From Cyathus striatus (lineage: Eukaryota > Basidiomycota > Agaricomycetes > Agaricales > Nidulariaceae): a stretch of DNA of 64,000 nucleotides. The stretch lies in the NCBI GenBank assembly GCA_025738555.1, contig JAOVFP010000017.1, forward strand, positions 2,108,001-2,172,000, read 5' to 3'. This document shows, one piece after another, positions 32,475 to 44,400 of this stretch; the stretch's first letter is position 1; the number at the start of each line of letters is the position of its first letter. The notes under the pieces are model-generated. The model was not told the origin of the DNA, ran no database searches, and saw nothing but the letters and a program-made list of their open reading frames with translations. The position numbers were made by a program, and so were the translations under genes.

Positions 32475-33302
32475 AATCCCAAACAAGCCATAAAAATATA
32501 AAAGTTGATTGGAGCTGGCTGTTTTTATGGACGTTGAATGGATGTATTCACATTTCTTTTCTTGTTTGCATGGCACATATACTTAGGCTTTAATCAGACT
32601 TATAGGTGATGTCGTATATATATAAGTATGTTGAATGAACCACAAAGAGAAGGAGCAATTCGTTCTTAGCCCTTATTGACTATCTGTAGGGTAGCTCGGG
32701 GATATACTAGAGTGTGATGTCACATCCTACATTTCTCATTTTTGTTTTTAGCAAATAACGAGATAAGTACATGAAGATAATGAGATGTTGTTAAATAAAA
32801 CATGCGGTACTCGAAATCGCTCACCAAACATCAAAGGCATATTTGTTGACCAAGCTTGATAGGTTTGTATAGCGTCGTTCGTGGAGCCGCAAAGATGTTA
32901 CTTACTGGGGAACGTTAACACGTATAGCGAGCGACGTTTATGCAACAACGATGTCAATGCCTTGAAGATTTTGGTTTTAATGGAAGCGTGAAGATAGATA
33001 GACCTAACCCTCTGTATTTCATTTAAGCTGTTCAAAGAGAGCGAGGAACAAGCGAGGAAAGCGAGTTTTGCAGAGATATCGATTATTTGGACTGGAAGCT
33101 ATCATTTTACCCAACCAAACACGTCAATCTCATGGACCATCGGACGCGTCGACCGACGAGCTACCATGTCATCGTCCCGACTCCCATCTACTCCGGGCTG
33201 GCTATTCCCCGCATCCCATTCTATTTCTTAAATTCATAGCTTTGAATTCTACTTGTCTCGCCATACCCAAACACCCTGATACCCTAGACTAGCGCATTGA
33301 AC
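32475..33302. repeat. Spacer between NACHT copy 2 and the intact ABC gene
   Basis: This matches 5546-5929 and 10440-11052. It includes the conserved block at 32667-32705 and the ABC 5' flank with CTCCGGGCTGGCTATTCCCC. It holds no supported gene; the 33068-33292 frame is not conserved in the other copies. Confidence 0.65.
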
Positions 33303-35530
33303 ATGCCCCACCCTCTTCCCCTCCGCATCCTCCTCCGACGATACTCCTCAGCAACAGACCCTAAAACGATAATCAACGTCCCCAAAAGCAACATATACGC
33401 CCTTGGTGCTGGATCTCGTTCTTCTCCAGTTCTTTCCTGTGTCAAATGGGTAGTAAAAGAAGGCGAAGCATGGGCAGTAGTCGATTCCGGATCAGGAGGA
33501 AAGGATATATTGTTTCGTGTTCGTTCTTCCCTTCTTCTTTCTCTTCCTCCTCTTTTTTTTGCCCTTTTCATACATCCCGTTCGAACCTGTCCCTCGCCCT
33601 CGTTCGCACTCTCAGCCATGATGGACACCATTCATTTTGCTCGCTATTGGGTCCTTTCATGCTCCTTTCATGCTCTTTCCTTACTTCCAGTGAACTAACA
33701 AGTTCTCCTATAGACACTCCAAGGCTCCCTACGCCTATCCCCTTCTCCACCCGCACCAGGGGGCATATTCCCCTTCCTAACGCTCCCCAATCCAACCCTC
33801 GACCCACTCACCAAACTCGGCATAGTATCATTCACACACCGCCGGCGCGCCGGGGGGGATTTCTACGACTATACAGCGCGGTACGGTGCTGTAAGAGACG
33901 AAGACCGAGTTACGCTCCGACAGAGCATGTTCCCGCAGTACGTTAGGGAACGCAAGCCGTCCCCGTTTGCTGAGGAGGATCGTGTTATGGGTAAGTTTGT
34001 GAAGGAAGAGGAGGGAGTGGAAGTGCCTGAGGACGAGTTGAAAGTGTTCGAAGAGCTGATTGGGAAGATGGAATTGAGGGAGTTGTTGGATCTTCCGCTG
34101 GTGGCATTGAGTAATGGTCAAATGCGTCGTGCGAGGATCGTTAAAGCTGTCTTGAGGAGGCCTGAGTTGTTGCTTTTGGACGAACCGCTGAGTACGACCC
34201 CCTCTTTCTTTCCTTTCTCCTATAAAGTTCTAATAAGCTTGCAGCGGGACTAGACACGCACGCACGACCTCTCCTACTCACACTTCTTCACCAGCTACAC
34301 GAATCTCGCGCTCCGCGGATTATACTTGGATTGCGAACGCAGGATGTGATTCCGGATTGGATTACGAATGTTGCCGTTGTGCGTGGTGGGGGTGTGATTA
34401 GTGGTGAGAAGGGGGAGGTGTTGGAGGAGGTAAGGAGGCGGGATGGAGGGTCGGTCTTTGTTGGTGCTGATCTGCAGAAGGAAGAGGGCACGACGGGGAC
34501 GGCGGGAAAGGAGGCGAAGAAGGAAGGGGAGGTACTGGTGAAAATGGAGGGTGTTTCCGTGAAATATGGGCCACGCATTGTACGTTCCCTTTTCCCCCCC
34601 TCTTCATTCCTTACTTATCGTGTATACAGGTACTCAAAGATATAAACTGGACAATACGACAAGGCGAGAGGTGGCACCTTCAAGGTGCGAACGGTACGTG
34701 TCTTATTCTCGGTACTGGTAGACTACGTTTAACGCGTACTTTAAGGATCTGGAAAGACAACGTTGTTATCTCTGTTGACGGGTGAACACCCACAGTCGTG
34801 GATTCAGAAAGGCCTTTGGTTGCCCTCTATTCCTCGCTCCCCCTCCTCGTCGTCCTCAACACCGGAGCCTTCAACACCCTCCCCCACCTCTCCCACCCAA
34901 CAAACCTACCCCCTCCTTCCCCGCCGTTCCATCCCAACACCCCATCTAAGCCGTCTAATCTCTCACCTCTCTCCAGAGCTATACGACGCCTTCCCGAGAA
35001 AACACCCAGGGATGAGCGTATGGGAAGCAGTCGCAACGGGATTCGATGGTGGGTTCGTGTCCAAAGGCCCGGAGGGCCTCGGGGAGCTGTGGGAAGTAGA
35101 TGAAAGGCAGCGGGAGCGTGTATGGGATGAGAGGAGGAGGAGGGTGTGGAGTGTTTTGGAGGCGCTTGCGCCTCCCTCTTCTTCTCCTCCCACAAATGAA
35201 CAAGAAACAGCAAGACAGCGCGCAACGACCTTCTCAAAGCTACGATTCTCATCCCTCCCAACAGCACATCAACGCCTCACTCTCCTAGCACGTGCACTCG
35301 TAGCGCACGCGCCTATCGTTATTCTCGATGAAGTGTGGAGTGGGATGGACGAAGAGAGTGTTGAGCGTGTTCGGGGGTATTTGAGGGATGGGGCGTTTAG
35401 GAAGGATCAGGCTGTGGTTGTTGTTACGCATTGGGTTGGGGAGGTTCCGTGGGGTGAGGGGGAAGTGAGGAGGTTTGGGTTGGGAAGTGCACTGCGTAAA
35501 ATCGTGAGATTACCGCACTTCGAAATGTGA
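33303..35530 (+). CDS. Soluble two-domain ABC ATPase, five exons, C-terminus altered by CACTA insertion
   Basis: Exons that join in phase are 33303-33518, 33714-34191, 34245-34579, 34630-34693 and 34746-35530, giving about 625 residues. The N-terminus MPHPLPLRILLRRYSS resembles a mitochondrial presequence. Domain 1 has GSGSGGKDI (Walker A-like), LSNGQMRRARIV (signature) and LLLLDEPLTGLDTHA (Walker B and D-loop). Domain 2 has GANGSGKTT, split by intron 4, an eroded signature (SLPTAHQRLTL) and PIVILDEVWSGMD. No membrane segments are seen, so it belongs with soluble ABC proteins of the yeast YDR061W type rather than transporters. The CACTA element begins at 35490 and replaces the last codons: the protein now ends SALRKIVRLPHFEM, whereas the uninterrupted sequence would end GSGVGVCT. 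Confidence 0.8.
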
Positions 35531-36067
35531 TCGAAATGTGAAGATTCCAATCATATTTCAATGTGATTTCCATGAGATTTCAGCAAATTTGAAATATGAT
35601 AGAAATGATCAACTTATGAACACATTATAGCCAGATCACAGGTAGATTATAGGCAAATTACAAAAAATGGTAATCTACTCATGAGCGCTGTATTTGGGTT
35701 GTATTTCTGGTACCTGTACCAATATTTCTTTAAATTTCGCAGTTGCCCTTCCATTTTCTTCCATTATACAACAGATGAAGTATAATATATATCATAGAGC
35801 TATTATAATGACAGTAGAGAGCACAAATTGTAGAAAATGAACGAATAAAAGGCACCAGCTTAACGTAGGATACAGTAGCCACCATGATATAAGCAGCTAC
35901 TGCAGCGCGGGCAACGTCGACGCATGCTTCTTTCGATCCGTAGATACTGCAAGAAGCTTCGAGAAGCCAGATCACGGGAAGTGTACGTGGAGCTGGAAAG
36001 CGCAGCGTACCACATTGCTCTTCAACAACCGATATCCTGTACCAAGTGTGCAGGACCCTTCATACCA

Positions 36068-37588
36068 TGGCAGCTAGCAGTAATTCAGTTCGATTAACGA
36101 AGCTTATTGATAGCTTTACAGACCTTCAACAGGCGTTTGATGATTATAAGGAGAAAACCGACAAGAAAATCTTCGTTCTTTCAGCACTTCTTGAAAGAGA
36201 GCGAGCACATACAAAGGAATTGACCGAGCGTATCAAGTTTATCGAAGAGGATCTCGCAATTGAGCTGGATGAACAAGTCCAAACGAAGGAAGGAGATGCA
36301 GTGGGGAATGCGGGTCCAGCAGAGACGGAGCAAGGTGCCGAGCAAGATTCTAATGGTAATGACGGTATCAATCCGGAAGGGGAGCTGGCCGATGCGAAGG
36401 AGGCTGAGAAACGTGCTGAACAAGTAAAGGCGTACATCCAGTCAAAGGCAATTAAAGTGAGTGAGACAGTAATGAATGAAATTAACACATCTCACCAGGA
36501 TTTTAGAACCTCATCGCTGTCTCCTTGCTACACTTGATGGGCATCCCCTCACTCGTTCCTAGGTTCTTGCCTACCTACCCATATGGGATGGATTGTCCAA
36601 AGGACCCTCTCACCCAAAAGCCACTGCTCAGGTTCGACTGGGATAAGAAGTTTGACGTTAAGGTGAACGCCGATGGGGTGAAAGAAGTTATGTTGTACAT
36701 GCGCACCTACGGTGCTACGAAGGTTCCATTGGCAAAATCAGCACTCGAGTATCTGACAGACGAAGAGCTTCAAGGATGACTGATTGCTAGGTTGCAGTAC
36801 ATGGCGAGAGAGAAAAGAATGGCGGACGAGGATAGCATGGATCAAGAGGAGAGTAGGAATATAGGACGTGCGACACATAATGCCCGAGCGAAGGCTGTAC
36901 GTTTCTATTCTTTTCATCAGCTAACATAACCACGGGCTAATCGTACCTAGGTTCTGGACTCACGCATTCGTAGGCGTACCAATTCTCAATACCGAGACCC
37001 TAAATATGACTCGGCATTCATACTGAATGCTATGTCGGATTACGAAGACGATCCTAAGCAAGAAACAGGAAAGCCTACTGTGTACCTCAGGTGTGCACCT
37101 GACTACCGAAGTGATCTTGTGAGTAGAAACCATGGCTAGAGTAACCGAGCTTACAGTACCTTCATTTCTAGGTAATCCAACTTTATCGTGATATAGATTC
37201 TTTACCAGATCCTCAGCCAGACTTAGAGAAAACAATGAAGGCCCGAAAGGATGGTCCTCCAAAAGAAGACGTCAAGCCCCCGCGAGCGCGCGAACTTGCT
37301 AACCGTATCCGCGCATGGCAAGTCAAGCCAGAGATTCTGGAGAAGAATCCAGGGTGGTTCGATGGCACATATCCAAGAGTTGCAAAGAGTGGAATTGCGT
37401 GGGGTGATACGGAGAATCCACAGCAGAACAAACAAGCCCAGAAGCGAAAGAAAGGTGAAGCTAGTGGCCAGAAGAAAAAGCGACACCAGAAAGAAGATAT
37501 CAGGAAGGAGATCGAGAGGACTGAGGCGAAGCTAAAGAATGCTATCGGTAATTCAGATGTTGACAGTATGTTCTTGAGCAACGAGTAG
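36068..37588 (+). pseudogene. CACTA companion gene, multi-exon, one in-frame TGA
   Basis: ATG at 36068 gives MAASSNSVRLTKLIDSFTDL. Exon 1 has a coiled coil (about residues 20-65) and an acidic region. After an intron (36457-36506, GTGAGT...TTTTAG) come PSLVPRFLPTYPYGMDCP and VMLYMRTYGATKVPLAKSAL. The frame meets TGA at 36777 (ELQG stop LIARLQYMAREKR), then continues open through two more introns (36898-36951 and 37118-37172) with RRTNSQYRDPKYDSAF, RCAPDYRSDL, RELANRIRAWQVKPEIL and a lysine-rich nuclear-signal-like tail (QKRKKGEASGQKKKR) to the stop at 37588. Family not recognised; its place inside the element suggests an accessory DNA-binding protein. The TGA may be a decay mutation. Confidence 0.6.
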
Positions 37589-37629
37589 TTAGCCAGCATC
37601 GTTTTTTGTCATGTGCTTACAGAATCAAT

Positions 37630-40600
37630 TCAATCTTGTTCAGCTTGTAATTCTTCAACCCATTCGTCATCCAAATCTAATCCAGTCTGTAATTGAGGTA
37701 TATATCTATAAGCAACACTTGAAGTAATTAAACATAGAAAATTTCGCACCCGGTCCATAGACAAGATAACCCATAGTGGAATGTCGCGAAGTACATTAGA
37801 GGTAACAGGAATAACTGCGACTGAACTGAATAGCTTTGACGTTGATACAATTTCAAGTGCATTGAAACGGTCAGCATATACAAGATATGATCCAAAATCT
37901 GAGGCACTAAATCATAAAAGAAAATGATTATCTCGCATCAATGAGAATCAATAAAAACTTACTAGAGGTCCCATGGCATTGAGGGGAGGTTACCGTCTGA
38001 AATACACTTTTGAACAACAGAGCATAAGACAGGCTCTTCCAAGCCAACCGTAATTTCAAAATGATACAGGAGCAGACATGGCACTGCATATCCATCTCCA
38101 CAGTCAACACAAGCATAGCGGTCTGCTTGAGTCCGAATGGCAGTGTCAGATCCATAATGGATACCATTTTTGATAATGAAAGGATACGACTTGACCGATC
38201 CATCTGCAAGGAAGGGTGTCGCTCCTTCTCGCACTGTGAAATCATCAACTACATCAAGTTCAGGCCATAAATTACGAGCATAATCGAGAAGCAGCCCATA
38301 AACTGTGGCATGTGGAAGCTTTCTCAGATTACTGTATCGCTTCGATGGCCTAGGTTTTTTTATTCCGCTGTCTGAAAAGTTGTGTTACCTGTGGCATAAT
38401 GAACTCAAAGTACAGTGCATACCATCTCAAAAAGCAGCTACTGTAGCCTCTAGAGTCCCACGAGCTGGAGCAGTCTCAATACCAACTCGTTTGAGGAGTG
38501 CCTTCTCCTTCTCAGAGACATCCTCAGGTAGAGACATTCCCTAATAAAAATTCAACATTAAGTTATAGATATAATAGTGTAATAGAATACTTACCAACTC
38601 GTGAATACGTTGTTTGAGGATCCAGTCACGAAGGAGAGTAAGCTCCATCTCACCAGCTGCATGGCCGTTAACATTTACCTTTTCAAGTGCACCATTGCAA
38701 CACTCAAATGCAAATAGCCAAGTAACATAAACAGGGCCAAACCGCTTTATTACAGACTCATAGTGCATTGAATAATGGTGGTTTGGCTTCAAATGGATTT
38801 TAAGGCGAAGAGATTCTTGACAATATCGCTGAAGATAACATTGAGCACGATGAGCATCAAATAGGGAAATACTTCGTGAGGCCAGTATGTGCTCTGCTAC
38901 AGAGAGCAATACAGCCATATGATAAATCTTCTTCAAATTGCGTTGAAAGGTGGGAGGAATAGATCTTGGAGGGACATCCGGAGCAGTGGAAGAAATGCTG
39001 TCACTGTCGGGGGTACGCCATATCAACCAAAGAATGAAAGGCTGAATGTTACACAGCCGTCGCCACTGGTCCGCCTTCTGAAGTGAGTGATTCGTTGCTA
39101 GCTAGTGTGAGAACAGAAGAATAAGTTTTGTATAAAGTATAAAAATAGAATATACATTGTCAGGTAAACGCCCTATTCCTGATGGCCAAATGGTCCTGTT
39201 AATTATATTCTCGAATTTGCGCCAACCTGAAGCATCAAGAAGATACCCATCCTGTATGACATCAGTCCAAAAATCATGGACCATGCCATAATAGTTGTGC
39301 ATGAAGTCTAGAGGTGAGGACGACATAGGGAGCCAGCCTGGTAAGTAATTCATTTCCGAATGACGAGAACCATGGTCATTGAATATCTTCTTCTGGGCAC
39401 GAATAGACCTAGCTTGTAGCCAGTTAAATGCATACTTAAGTTGTTCAAAATCATTCCGAAGTTGAAAATCTAAGAGGGATGGCTAAAGAGGTATGAAGAA
39501 AGGATATAATAAGATAGCTTACTTGAAATGTCGTAACCGGCAGGAAGATTTATATCATTATGGGTAACATGACAGAAGCTGCAGGGGTGTCGCTTGTGAG
39601 AATGGGAGGCCGCTCCTGAGAATTTCCGAGAGGCTGGCAAGTCAGATACTTGCATTGACCCCATAACATTAACTTGAGGGGGAGCAACTTTCTCATACAT
39701 TCTCATAATCATACCTGAAGTCAATATTTAGTGAACATTCCATTAGAATGAGTTTAAGTGATGCCTGTATAAAGACGTTTCAGGTCTTCAACAAGAGGGG
39801 TGAGTAAGTAGTTCATTTGATCTAGGCTAGGCTCCTTGGGACCAGGAATCGTCATAGCAAGATATATATTTCGTGGTAAGTAGCGTACTGAGCGGTGGAG
39901 GTTGTTAAAGCACCCATAAAGTGCGCCGGTTGAATGAGGTCGATTATCTGTAATTCCAAACCTAAAGAAAATGAGAATGTACATTTAAAAAGAGAATGAA
40001 TATACCAGTCCAAGTTAAATGACATGTTTAATCCAACATCACATTTTACGAGCAGCTTCTGAGAACCATGGTACTGTTCAACGTCTTGAACAACTCCATC
40101 AGCACCAATTACTCGCTTCAGTCCGGCTTCCATCTGTGTCCAAGCTTCTCCATCGTAGACATCATGCAATAGATCATACTCGGAGCGAATAATTTGGTCA
40201 TGGTCTTCAGAAGTGTCTCGCAGATTCTTCACAAAGTCTGCCCGTAGAAGAAATCGACTGAGAGATTTAACAAGAGAGGAGTAGCAATGGATCTTTGCCG
40301 GAATTCGTTTCGTAGTGTTATCAGAGGTCCTTTTTTCACGGTACACGATACCCTTACAGCCTTCCTCGGTACAATCTGGACTTTCAAAGTGCTCGATCTC
40401 GTCCATAGAATAGTTCTTGTAACAGACAGCGCAGATCGGTCTTCGCTCAATGTATTGATCAGCATCCAGTCCTAAACGACGTTTGGCAGTGACTAAAGTA
40501 CGTGCAGGCGATGACATTGGAGTATGTAGCAGAGAGGATGAAGGGGATGAAAGTGGACCTAAATGTGGTGAAAGATCTGGGGTGGAAGCTTGAGATGGGG

Positions 40601-40889
40601 CCCCGAATGACAATCTCACCGCTGGTGCATTCTGTCCCATAAACCAACGATCCTGCCTGTTTCCTCCCGTCATGTCGACCTGAATCCCAGTATTTATTAG
40701 TTCATTCCCAGTTGCAGAGCTCTCTTGATTGATATTTTGTGTGGTTGCCATTGAGGAAAGTGTTTCTCTGTCTGATTTGAGGTGTCTCTTGTGTGATTGT
40801 CGAGCTACATAGCTATAGCCTTGAGGGTTCTTCTTGCACTTCGAGCATCGACATTCAACATCTTCTTGCCAATAATTTGCACCCAGCAT
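37630..40889 (-). CDS. CACTA transposase (Tnp2-like), multi-exon
   Basis: The minus-strand start MLGANYWQEDVECRCSKCKK carries a CxCxxC. Later come CAVCYKNYSMDEIEHFESPDC (second cysteine group), LLVKCDVGLNMSFNLDWFGI spliced at 40004/39955 (GTATATTC...TTTAG), NRPHSTGALYGCFNNLHRSV, and NIYLAMTIPGPKEPSLDQMN, a highly typical motif of basidiomycete CACTA transposases. Next are HSHKRHPCSFCHVTHND, PMSSSPLDFMHNYYGMVHDF (with a probable catalytic D), PNHHYSMHYESVIKRFGPVY and CCNGALEKVNVNGHAAGEME. The C-terminal part reads CVDCGDGYAVPCLLLYHFEI, then LGSYLVYADRFNALEIV-like sequence, ending LQAEQD at 37630. The exons I can see are open, so it might still be functional; exact exon edges in 38.3-39.9 kb are not all resolved. 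Confidence 0.75.
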
Positions 40890-41316
40890 TCTTAGTAGAG
40901 AAGATGAAGCAAAGAAAGATGAATTTCGTAGTGAGAACGTTGTGGTAACAGCTTAACCTGTGCAACCAGCGCGATACCAGACACGCGCGAGCAGCGCGAG
41001 GGTACTCGGCTCCCTCAGCTGACCGCGCGACAGCTAATACTCTTATGTAAAGTCCCCACATGCTGTAACATGACTGTAATTTACCTATAATCTACATGTT
41101 TTGATTATATTATAAAATTCCTGAGATATGATTAAAATACTGTTGAAATCTGTTAGAAATGACCACATCTCGATCAAATTTTAAACATCCACAATCTGGC
41201 ATTTCACGCAGTGGTGGGGTTGGTGTGTGTACATAACCGCGTTTTGGTTTGAGTGTAGTTTTGAGGTACTGGTGCATTACTGCGTTAGCAACTCTACATA
41301 ACCAACTACTTCCATC

Positions 41317-41406
41317 GGGTCGATGGCGTAGTTGGTTATCGCATCTGTTTTACAAGCACATGTTTGTTCACACAGAAGGTCCTCAGTTCGAGCCTGGGTC
41401 GACTCA
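41317..41406 (+). tRNA. tRNA-Val (anticodon UAC) with 16-nt intron
   Basis: The acceptor stem GGGTCGA pairs with TCGACTC (one G-U). The D arm is GCGTAGTTGGTTATCGC. The anticodon stem TCTGT (41344-41348) pairs with ACAGA (41372-41376). The loop TTTACA gives anticodon TAC at 41351-41353, followed by an intron 41355-41370 and C at position 38. The T arm is CTCAG-TTCGAGC-CTGGG. The discriminator is A at 41406. A T-run terminator follows at about 41426. The intron sits one base 3' of the anticodon, as usual for nuclear tRNA introns. It reads GUA valine codons. Confidence 0.9.
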
Positions 41407-41477
41407 ATCACTCCGATACCTTGTTTTTTTATTGGTTCATGAATTTGGGATTTAAAAAGCTGCATGGTATACCGGCA

Positions 41478-44400
41478 AGCTCTGGTCTGGGATTGAACCA
41501 GGCTCGTCAATTGCAGTGTTATGAAAGACACTGCGTATAACTGACAATCTAACTGAGCTTGTAGACCTTTATTCTTATTTCTTATAAGTACTTCCTAGTG
41601 TTCGTAAAGGCAATAATCAGAAATTGCATAAATACACTTGATGAATAGTTTATATCATAGATAAATTGAATAGGATGTTAAAAAGAGAATACGATGGATA
41701 AAGCGAATGCTCTTTCTGGAACTGGACCCCGCTCGTCAATTGCGGAGCCAAGACGCCGTGTACAACTGACGAGCTAACTGAGCTTACAAGTATTTTATTT
41801 GGGTTACTTATAAGCACTTCCAAGGCCATAAAAAATTGCGTGATTGCACTTGGTGAGTAGTTTATCTTGGAGATAAAAATTGAAAGAGGACATCGCACCA
41901 ACACTCTGGTCTGGAACTGAACCCAACTCATTAATTGTAGAACTAAAGCACTGCGTACAACTGATGAACTAACAGAGCTTGTAGGTATTTTATTTGGGTC
42001 TCTTATGAGCACTCGCAATCGTTTGAAAAGGGAAATGAAAAATTCTGATGAATACATCATTCTACCAAATGCTCTGGTCTGGAATTGAACCCAGCTCATC
42101 GGTTGTGGACATGTGTAACTATGGCACTACATGCAACTGACGAGCTAACTGAGCTTGTAGGTATTCAATTTGTTTTCTTTATAAGTACTTGCAATCGTTT
42201 GAAAAGGGAAATGAAAAATTATGGTGAATATATTATCTTGTAGATCAAGTGGAATATTAAAAATATGAGAGAATCTTATCAAACACGCTCTGGCCCGGAA
42301 CTGAACCCAGCTCGTCGACTGTGGACACGTGGAACTGTGGCATTACATGCAACTGACGAGCTAACTGAGCTTGTGGGTATTTGATTTGTTTTCTTGATAA
42401 GCACTTGCAAACATTCGAAAAGGGTGTTATCTTGTAGATGAAATGGGATGTTAAAAATACAATTTGTACACGCATCAAACAGGCTCTGATCTGGAATTGA
42501 ATCTAACTCGTCGACAGTAGAGCTAAGGCACTGCATGGAACTGACGAGCTAACTGAGCTTGTGTGTATTTTATTTGTTCCCTTTATAAGCACTTCCAAGC
42601 GTTCATAAAGGCGATGGGGAATTGTATGAATGCTGTATAGATGATGAATAATTTATCTTGTAGATAAAATCGGATGTTAAAAATATGAAGTTCAGCATCC
42701 ATGGATGCTCTGATCATCGACTGCGGAGCTAACTTCTAAGGCACTGCATGCAAGTGCAACTGACAGACGAGCTAATAGAGCTTGTGAGTATTTTACTATT
42801 TGTGGAGAATGAGAAATCTTTGTGAATGTTTTATCTTGTAGATGAAATGGGATATTAAAAATATATTAGAGACGACTATATGCTCTGGTCTGGAACTGAA
42901 CCCAACTTATCAATTGCAGAACTAATGCACTGTGTGCAACTGACGAGCTAACTGAGCTTGTAGGTACTTTATTTGTGTTTCTCATAAGCACTTGCAATCA
43001 CTCAAAGCCAAAATGTGAAGCCCTGGTGAATATATTGTTATCCTCTCTGGCCATTATGCTCCGATCTGGAACTGAACCCAACCCGTCGATAGCAGAGCTA
43101 GATAGTAAGGTACTGCATGCAACTGACGAGCTAACAGAGCTTGTGAGTATTTTATTTGTTTTCTTTATAAACACTTCCAAGTGTATTTTATCCTGTACAT
43201 AAAATGGAATGTTAAAAATATGAGGCTTGAAAATCCTCCATGCTCTGGTAGAGCTAAGGCACTGAACTAACAGAGCTTGTGGGTGTTTTACTATTGTGTA
43301 TCCTATAAACGCTTCTATTCATTTAATAAGGGAAATGAGAAATCCTGGTAGTAAAATGGGATGTTAAAAATACGACTCCGGTGGCCTTCACATGCTCCGC
43401 CGGTCCGGAATTGAACCCGACTTGTCGGCTGTGGAGCTCTCAGCTAAGACACTATGTGCAACTGACGAGCTAATAGAGCTTATGGGTATTTTATTTTAAT
43501 TTCTTATAAGCACTTGTAATTGTTAGAAAAGGGAAATGAGTTATTCTGATGAATATTTTTCGTAGATGAAATGGGATGTTAAAAATATGAAACCGGAGAA
43601 TACACGAATGTGCCCACTATGCTCTGGTCTGGAATTGAACCCATTTCGTCAACTGCAGAACAATAGCACTGCATTCAACTGACAAACTAACTGAGCTTGT
43701 AGGTGTTTTATTTGTTTCTTTATAAACACTTCCACCGCGAAGCTGACACTATTGCATGCAACCGACAGAATAGCAGAGCTTTGTTTTGTTTCTTATAAGC
43801 ACGTTCAAGCATTTGTAGCTGCATACCCCAGAATATTTCATCTTGAACTTCAAAATGTAAGACACTGAAACACATGATGTATGCTCTGGTCTGGAACCGA
43901 ACCGAACTCGTCAATTGTAGTGCTAGGCACTGCATGCAACTGAGGAGTTAAAAGAGCTTGTAGGTGATTCATTTATGTTTCTTATAAGCACTTCAATTTA
44001 TTCGATAAGGGAATCGAGAAACTCTGCAAAACACGTTTGAGAGTGAAAGATAGTTTATGATGATCTCTCTGGTATTTATCTGGTTAAAAACAGATATTAC
44101 TTCAAGTTTTATAATGCTCCAGATTAGAATTGAACCTGGGTTGTCGATTTTAGTGCTAAGATGCCGACATGCTAACAGAGCTTGAGGTTATCTTAATTGT
44201 GTTCCTTATCAGCACTTCAAATCATTTATGTGAGCATTGAGAGGATCTGTTAATGTATTTCAGAGCAGTGGAAGATCTTAAATATGGTCATCTTGAGATT
44301 TTATCAGGGTAAAAACATGAAAACCTTCCTATATGACGCTCTAGATTGGGATTGAACTAGCTTGTCGATTGCAGTGCAAGGACACTGCATGGAACTGACA

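Larger units (their letters stand above)
35490..41213. mobile_element. CACTA-type (Plavaka-like) DNA transposon, 5.7 kb
   Basis: The left end starts CACTGCGTAAAAT at 35490 and the right end closes ATTTCACGCAGTG at 41213: 13-bp inverted repeats with one mismatch, beginning CACTG. GTG is duplicated on both sides (35487-35489 and 41214-41216), the 3-bp duplication usual for CACTA. Both subterminal regions repeat GAAATGTGA/GAAATATGA-like motifs in both orientations (35520-35620 and 41110-41190). It contains a minus-strand transposase and a convergent plus-strand gene whose stops are 42 bp apart. Joining the flanks across one GTG restores the reading frame of the ABC gene to its stop. Confidence 0.85.

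Noticed and set aside
34398..35267. Several long minus-strand frames over the ABC gene
   Set aside because: They are antisense shadows of a well-supported five-exon plus-strand gene.
42000..43940. Minus-strand frames in the array (for example 42099-41650, 43180-42998) as proteins
   Set aside because: The recurring peptide SSVSSSVAC...FQTRA is the translation of the tRNA-like repeat, not a coding signal.
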